From an uncultured Desulfovibrio sp. (lineage in GTDB: Bacteria; Desulfobacterota; Desulfovibrionia; Desulfovibrionales; Desulfovibrionaceae): a stretch of DNA of 10,213 bases. Within the stretch, counting starts at the first letter, position 1. Every line of letters begins with the position of its first letter. Shown here in pieces: positions 7,041-10,213 of the stretch. The DNA is taken from contig USNI01000021.1 of the NCBI GenBank assembly GCA_900555975.1, forward strand, positions 1 to 10,213, in the 5' to 3' direction. A program made the position numbers and the translations under genes. The notes below the pieces were generated by a model. The model was not told the DNA's origin and searched no databases. It worked only from the letters and a program-made list of their open reading frames with translations.

Positions 7041-7456
7041 GAATAACTCCTTATCATGTTTGGAAAAGTTTTCAACCGGCCCACAGCTCGACTTTTTATA
7101 TTAACCCGTCGATAAGATTTGATAATTTAACCGCAATATAATTTTTCCCTTCTTTTCTCATCTTTTATCTCCACAGATATCATTTTTCTTTTCTCAATTT
7201 TTTCCAAACTTTCTTCCTTCTTTCATATTTTTATTCCTTTCCGGGAAACGTCCTCCCTGCCCCATCCCTTCTCTGCCGATATTCCTGACTTCGAAAACGC
7301 ACCCGTCCGAACGACGACGGCATTTTTTGCAAAAAGTGTAATAATTTTCCATGGGTTATTATATAATATCCCTCCACAAAAGAATGATGGCGGAAAAAAC
7401 AGCATAACCGAAATCAGTGTAAAAGAAAAAAATATGGAACCCATGCGGACAGCGCC

Positions 7457-7482
7457 GGTGTGGCAGGACGCCACCCCACACC
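7457..7482 (+). repeat. GC-rich hairpin upstream of the ORP-like operon
   Basis: GGTGTGG (7457-7463) pairs with CCACACC (7476-7482), and an overlapping alternative TGGC/GCCA (7461-7464, 7470-7473) also exists. CCGG...CCGG flanks allow a longer outer stem (CCGGTG with CACCGG at 7455-7460 and 7486-7491). It is GC-rich in an otherwise AT-rich region and lies some 130 bases upstream of the mapped promoter candidate, so it would be transcribed only from an earlier promoter. It does not match a riboswitch that I know. Confidence 0.4.
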
Positions 7483-7613
7483 TTGCACCGGACATGAAGA
7501 AATCGCCCCCTCCGCAGGCTGGATGCTTGTTCTCTTTGCCTTCCTCCTCTCTTTTCACCGAGTCCCGGGTGACCCCATCAAAACATAAAAATGAAAAATA
7601 TTTCGTTTCACCC

Positions 7614-7641
7614 TTGACGCGACCGTATTTCGTATTATGCT
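7614..7641 (+). promoter_or_regulatory. Candidate sigma70 promoter of the DUF134-NifX operon
   Basis: TTGACG (7614-7619) and TATGCT (7636-7641) are separated by 16 bases and lie about 50 bases before the start at 7691. The -35 matches the consensus at five of six positions, the -10 at four of six. No GG-N10-GC sigma54 site was found between 7380 and 7690, unlike the ORP operons described in D. vulgaris. Confidence 0.55.
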
Positions 7642-7690
7642 CATTTGTGCAAAACAACGTTTTGTTCATCCATCGTGAAAAGGAAAGGAC

Positions 7691-8368
7691 ATGCCCCGCC
7701 CCCGTCATTGCCGATATGTCAGTGCGACTCCTGCGATCACCTACTTCAAGCCCCGCGGCATTCCGCTGCGCGAGCTTCAGGAAGCATGCCTGGAAGTGGA
7801 AGAACTGGAAGCGCTGCGTCTGGCCGATGTGGAGGGACTTACCGCGCAGCAGGCTGCGGAACGTATGCGCGTGTCGCGCCATACGTTCGGGCGCACGCTG
7901 GCTTCCGCCAGGCATACGGTTGCCGTGGCCCTGACGCGGGGCATGGCCTTACGCATAGAAGGCGGCACCTACGCCGTCGTTCAGCATTCTTCCCCTGAGT
8001 TCAAGGAGCATACCATGCAGAAAATTGCCGTTTCCAGTGAAGGTCCCACCCTTGACGACTATGTCGATCCCCGTTTCGGACGAGCCGGAGGATTCGTGGT
8101 GGCGACGCTTCCGGACAGGACCGTGGAATACATCGACAACGGTGCTTCCCAGACCATGAGCATGGGCGCCGGCATAGAAACGGCCGAGCGCATGGCCAGT
8201 GCCGGTGTGGACGTGGTGATCAGCGGCTATGTCGGTCCGAAGGCCTTTGAGGCCCTCAAGGCAGCCGGAATCCGGATCTGTCAGGATGTGGAAGGTGTCA
8301 CCGTGCGCGAGGCGCTGGATCGTTTCGAACGCGGCGAACTCGTCTTTGCTGAAGCTTCCAACAAATAA
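7691..8368 (+). CDS. DUF134 - NifX/NifB-like domain fusion protein (ORP-like)
   Basis: A 225-residue two-domain protein. Residues 1-100 are a DUF134 domain: RPRHCRYV near the start, FKPRGIPL (19-26), ELEALRLADVEGL (38-50), then a helix-turn-helix resembling sigma70 region 4 (QAAERMRVSRHTFGRTLASAR, about 54-74) and LRIEGG (87-92). This suggests DNA binding. Residues 109-220 are a dinitrogenase iron-molybdenum cofactor (NifX/NifB C-terminal) domain, with DPRFGRAGGFVV, MGAGIETAERM and GVDVVISGYVGPKAFEAL. That is the family of the Desulfovibrio orange protein, which binds a Mo-Cu sulfide cluster. The start at 7691 follows AAGGAAAGGAC. An internal AAGGAG (8003-8008) and in-frame ATG (8015) could also yield the NifX domain alone, 117 residues. 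It heads an operon with two Fe-S ATPases. The DUF134 part may regulate the operon in response to the metal-binding part; this is inference. Confidence 0.92.
   Translation: MPRPRHCRYVSATPAITYFKPRGIPLRELQEACLEVEELEALRLADVEGLTAQQAAERMRVSRHTFGRTLASARHTVAVALTRGMALRIEGGTYAVVQHSSPEFKEHTMQKIAVSSEGPTLDDYVDPRFGRAGGFVVATLPDRTVEYIDNGASQTMSMGAGIETAERMASAGVDVVISGYVGPKAFEALKAAGIRICQDVEGVTVREALDRFERGELVFAEASNK
8003..8017 (+). promoter_or_regulatory. Internal ribosome binding site and start inside the fusion gene
   Basis: AAGGAG at 8003-8008, a six-base spacer CATACC and ATG at 8015-8017 lie in frame exactly in the linker between the DUF134 and NifX domains (Met109). The site is at least as good as those of neighbouring genes: AAGGAG-CATTAAC-ATG at 4112 and GGAG-CATAC-ATG at 8379. 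Use of it would produce a free NifX/ORP-like protein of 117 residues, close to the size of the stand-alone orange protein. Confidence 0.6.
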
Positions 8369-8378
8369 CGGAGCATAC

Positions 8379-9284
8379 ATGCGGGTAGTCATTGCCAGCG
8401 GCAAGGGCGGAGCCGGGAAAACCTGCGTGACGGCATCCCTTGCCCGCGTATGGAACCGGCCGCTCATTGCCGTGGACACGGATGCGGAGGCGCCGAATCT
8501 CCATCTTTTTCTTCCACCGGAGATCTCACAGAAGACCACGGCTTTTCTTGATGTTCCGCAGATGGCACCGGAAAAATGCATACACTGCGGAGCATGCCGC
8601 GACATCTGCTCATACAAGGCCATCGCGTCGTTTGCCGGAAGAATCACCCTTTTCCCGGATATGTGCCACGGCTGCGGCGGATGTTTTGCGGTATGTCCTT
8701 CAGGAGCGCTTCTTCACGGGCAACGCGAGCTGGGAGTGCTGGAAACGGGAACCGTTCTTTCCGGAACGGTACGTTTTCTCATGGGACGTACAAGAATAGG
8801 CGAGTCCATGACGCCTCCGCTGCTCCGTCAGGAACTGAGCATGCTGGACGGGATGGTCGACTCCAGCTTTGCCGATGCCCTGCTGGACTCTCCTCCCGGC
8901 GTGAGCTGTCCGGCTGTGACCGTCGCCCGTGAGGCCGACATGATACTGCTGGTGGCCGACCCCACGCCGTTTGGATTTCACGACTTTCGTCTGGCCCATC
9001 AGGCGTTCATTCCCCTGAAGAAACCCATGGCCGTCGTGATCAACAGGGCAGGCGCCGAAGGCAATGCCGACGGAGACGAGGCCGTTCGTCTCTACTGCCG
9101 GGACAGAAATCTCCCCGTGCTGGCGGAACTGCCCTTTGAACGTCAGGCAGCCGAGCAATACGCATCGGGACGTCTTCTGGCGGACATATCGCCGCTCTGG
9201 CGTGAACGCTTCGAGCATCTGCGGGACGGTCTGACAGAATTCAGCGACAGGGGCACGATCGGGGAGGATACGGATCATGCGTGA
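8379..9284 (+). CDS. MinD/Mrp-like ATPase with inserted ferredoxin domain, first copy
   Basis: A 301-residue cytoplasmic P-loop ATPase of the MinD superfamily with an inserted two-cluster ferredoxin domain. The deviant Walker A is SGKGGAGKT (7-15, signature lysine K9, K14), and DSPPG (170-174) is the switch II region. The insert (about 63-112) has two cysteine sets: C67, C70, C73, C77 and C96, C99, C102, C106, each CX2CX2CX3C, expected to hold two [4Fe-4S] clusters. The first set lacks the usual proline after its last cysteine (CS). The start at 8379 is chosen because GGAG lies five bases upstream, ten bases after the fusion gene, and because MRVVIASGKGG is the normal family N-terminus; the open frame extends further upstream. 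Such proteins accompany ORP/NifX-like proteins and probably assemble or transfer metal clusters or couple electron transfer to ATP. Its end overlaps the next gene by eight bases. Confidence 0.93.
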   Translation: MRVVIASGKGGAGKTCVTASLARVWNRPLIAVDTDAEAPNLHLFLPPEISQKTTAFLDVPQMAPEKCIHCGACRDICSYKAIASFAGRITLFPDMCHGCGGCFAVCPSGALLHGQRELGVLETGTVLSGTVRFLMGRTRIGESMTPPLLRQELSMLDGMVDSSFADALLDSPPGVSCPAVTVAREADMILLVADPTPFGFHDFRLAHQAFIPLKKPMAVVINRAGAEGNADGDEAVRLYCRDRNLPVLAELPFERQAAEQYASGRLLADISPLWRERFEHLRDGLTEFSDRGTIGEDTDHA

Positions 9285-10149
9285 AATCGTCATCATCAGC
9301 GGCAAGGGGGGCACGGGAAAAACAACCGTCAGCGCATCCTTTGCCCATCTTGCCGAAAGCAAGGTCATCTGTGATCTGGACGTGGATGCACCCGATCTGC
9401 ATATTCTGCTTGATCCCGACATCAGAGAAACCTTCGCCTTCATATCCGGTCACAAGGCGACCATCCGGCAGGATGCGTGCAAACAGTGCGGAACGTGCGC
9501 AAAGCTGTGCGCATTCCATGCCGTTTCCCGGAAGAACGACCGGTACGTTGTGGATCCGATGCGCTGCGAAGGCTGCGGCGTCTGCGCACATCTTTGTCCT
9601 GCAGGGGCCGTGGATCTTGCCGAAGAACACTGCGGCGACAGGTATCTCAGCGAAACACGTTTCGGTCCCATGGTGCATGCGCTGCTCTTTCCGGGACAGG
9701 AAAATTCCGGAAAGCTCGTGAGTCTGCTGAAAGCCGAAGCCCGGGCTCTTGCGCGTGAACGGGGACTGGACACCATTCTCTGCGACGGCTCACCCGGCGT
9801 CGGCTGTCCCGTCATCGCATCGCTTTCCGGAGCGAATCTGGCCGTAGGGGTCGTGGAGCCCACGCCTTCCGGACGACACGACTTTCTGCGAGCCGCAGAT
9901 CTGTGCAGACATTTCCGCATACCTCTTGCGGTCATCATCAACAAGGCGGATCTCAACGTCCGCGAAGCCGATGCCATTGCCGAAGAGTGCGAAAAACGTG
10001 GAGACGTTCTTCTCGGACGACTCCCCTTCGATCCGGTGGTCACGCAGGCCATGGTGGCCCGCAAGGCTCTGACCGAATTCGACAACCCCGTGGGAAGCAG
10101 ACTGAGGGACATGTGGTCGGCCCTTCAGAATCTGAACATGCGTCGCTGA
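9277..10149 (+). CDS. MinD/Mrp-like ATPase with inserted ferredoxin domain, second copy
   Basis: A 290-residue paralogue of the preceding gene with the same plan. Walker A SGKGGTGKT is at 8-16 (K10 and K15), DGSPG at 170-174. Ferredoxin insert cysteines are C68, C71, C74, C78 and C97, C100, C103, C107, with the classical proline after the last one. The two copies keep equal spacing of motifs throughout, so they arose by an old duplication and may form a heterodimer, as the dimeric arrangement of deviant-Walker ATPases would allow. The start ATG at 9277 lies inside the end of the previous gene and has GGAGGA at 9262-9267, so expression is likely coupled. In D. vulgaris two such adjacent proteins belong to the ORP complex. 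The exact substrate is unknown. Confidence 0.94.
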   Translation: MREIVIISGKGGTGKTTVSASFAHLAESKVICDLDVDAPDLHILLDPDIRETFAFISGHKATIRQDACKQCGTCAKLCAFHAVSRKNDRYVVDPMRCEGCGVCAHLCPAGAVDLAEEHCGDRYLSETRFGPMVHALLFPGQENSGKLVSLLKAEARALARERGLDTILCDGSPGVGCPVIASLSGANLAVGVVEPTPSGRHDFLRAADLCRHFRIPLAVIINKADLNVREADAIAEECEKRGDVLLGRLPFDPVVTQAMVARKALTEFDNPVGSRLRDMWSALQNLNMRR

Positions 10150-10183
10150 AAGGACGCCTCTACGACCGTTTTCAGGAGTAATC

Positions 10184-10213
10184 ATGAGCACTATCGTTGC
10201 TGTTCCTTCCGCC
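10184..10213 (+). CDS. Start of a further operon gene, possibly NifX-like (3' truncated by window)
   Basis: Ten codons (MSTIVAVPSA) run to the window edge. The ATG at 10184 has AGGAG at 10174-10178 with a five-base spacer and lies 34 bases after the second ATPase, so it is clearly part of the operon. The beginning IVAVPSA is reminiscent of NifB/NifX-family proteins that often sit beside these ATPases, but ten residues are too few to be sure. Confidence 0.6.
   Translation, partial: MSTIVAVPSA

Larger units (their letters stand above)
6944..7690. other. Long intergenic region upstream of dnaA and the ORP-like operon
   Basis: About 750 bases separate two divergent starts. From left to right there are: a short leader ORF for dnaA (7005-7040), a DnaA-box-like TCATCCACA (7021-7029), an AT-rich block with two TTAACC copies (about 7090-7125), a nearly G-less pyrimidine tract (7135-7245), a perfect TATAAT inside a self-complementary ATTATATAAT (about 7358-7367), a GC-rich hairpin (7457-7482), and a promoter for the right-hand operon (7614-7641). 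It could contain the replication origin, but only one good DnaA box is seen. Confidence 0.6.

Noticed and set aside
7021-7250. Firm call of oriC
   Set aside because: Only one near-consensus DnaA box is visible, and dnaN/gyrB are absent; AT-richness and dnaA proximity alone are not enough.
7380-7690. Sigma54 -24/-12 promoter for the ORP-like operon
   Set aside because: TGGCA and TTGCA words occur, but none has the GG-N10-GC spacing.
7223-7915. 230-codon minus-strand frame across the dnaA-operon intergenic region
   Set aside because: It overlaps the DUF134 domain in antisense, and its low-complexity sequence derives from the pyrimidine tract.

Overview
The window looks like chromosomal DNA of an anaerobic sulfate reducer or relative in the Desulfovibrionaceae. 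This is an inference from gene content: a dapF-dapL pair (the LL-diaminopimelate aminotransferase route to lysine), a DnaA with a divergent SRFCSGF arginine-finger region, a DUF134/NifX-type protein, and tandem ATPases with inserted ferredoxin domains like those of the Desulfovibrio orange protein (ORP) system. Coding DNA is GC-rich. Three intergenic stretches (about 4113-4272, 7080-7260 and 7320-7440) are strongly AT-rich. No tRNA, rRNA, CRISPR array or transposase was seen.

Layout. Positions 1-1640 (+) hold the 3' part of dapF and a complete dapL, closed by a strong intrinsic terminator at 1698-1741. Positions 1780-3489 (-) encode a sigma54-dependent activator (GAF, AAA+, Fis-type helix-turn-helix; NifA/NorR-like). 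Its translation start lies in a hairpin that could hide the ribosome binding site. Positions 3490-3887 have no confident gene but carry a strong inverted repeat. A 74-residue protein of unknown function (3888-4112, -) is divergent from a CI/S24-type repressor gene (4273-5018, +), which is broken by an apparent one-base deletion just before the peptidase-like domain. Positions 5019-5470 are non-coding and unusually rich in perfect inverted repeats, ending with the terminator of dnaA. dnaA (5471-6943, -) stands alone, without dnaN or gyrB.

The 750 bases upstream of dnaA (6944-7690) contain a short leader ORF with a strong ribosome binding site, a near-consensus DnaA box, an almost G-less pyrimidine tract and the promoter of the next operon. 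From 7691 to the window end (+) is an operon: a DUF134-NifX fusion with an in-frame internal ribosome binding site and start, two MinD-like ATPases each with a two-cluster ferredoxin insert, and the first ten codons of a further gene.

How the parts fit: dapF/dapL are housekeeping lysine and peptidoglycan genes. The operon from 7691 resembles the ORP module, in which a small NifX-like metal-cluster protein works with Mrp/MinD-like Fe-S ATPases. A sigma54 activator controls ORP operons in D. vulgaris, but no -24/-12 site was found upstream of 7691 here, so a link to the activator at 1780-3489 is unproven. The most notable observations are the two-product arrangement of the DUF134-NifX gene, the frameshifted repressor, the start-site hairpin of the activator, and the hairpin-rich segment beside dnaA.
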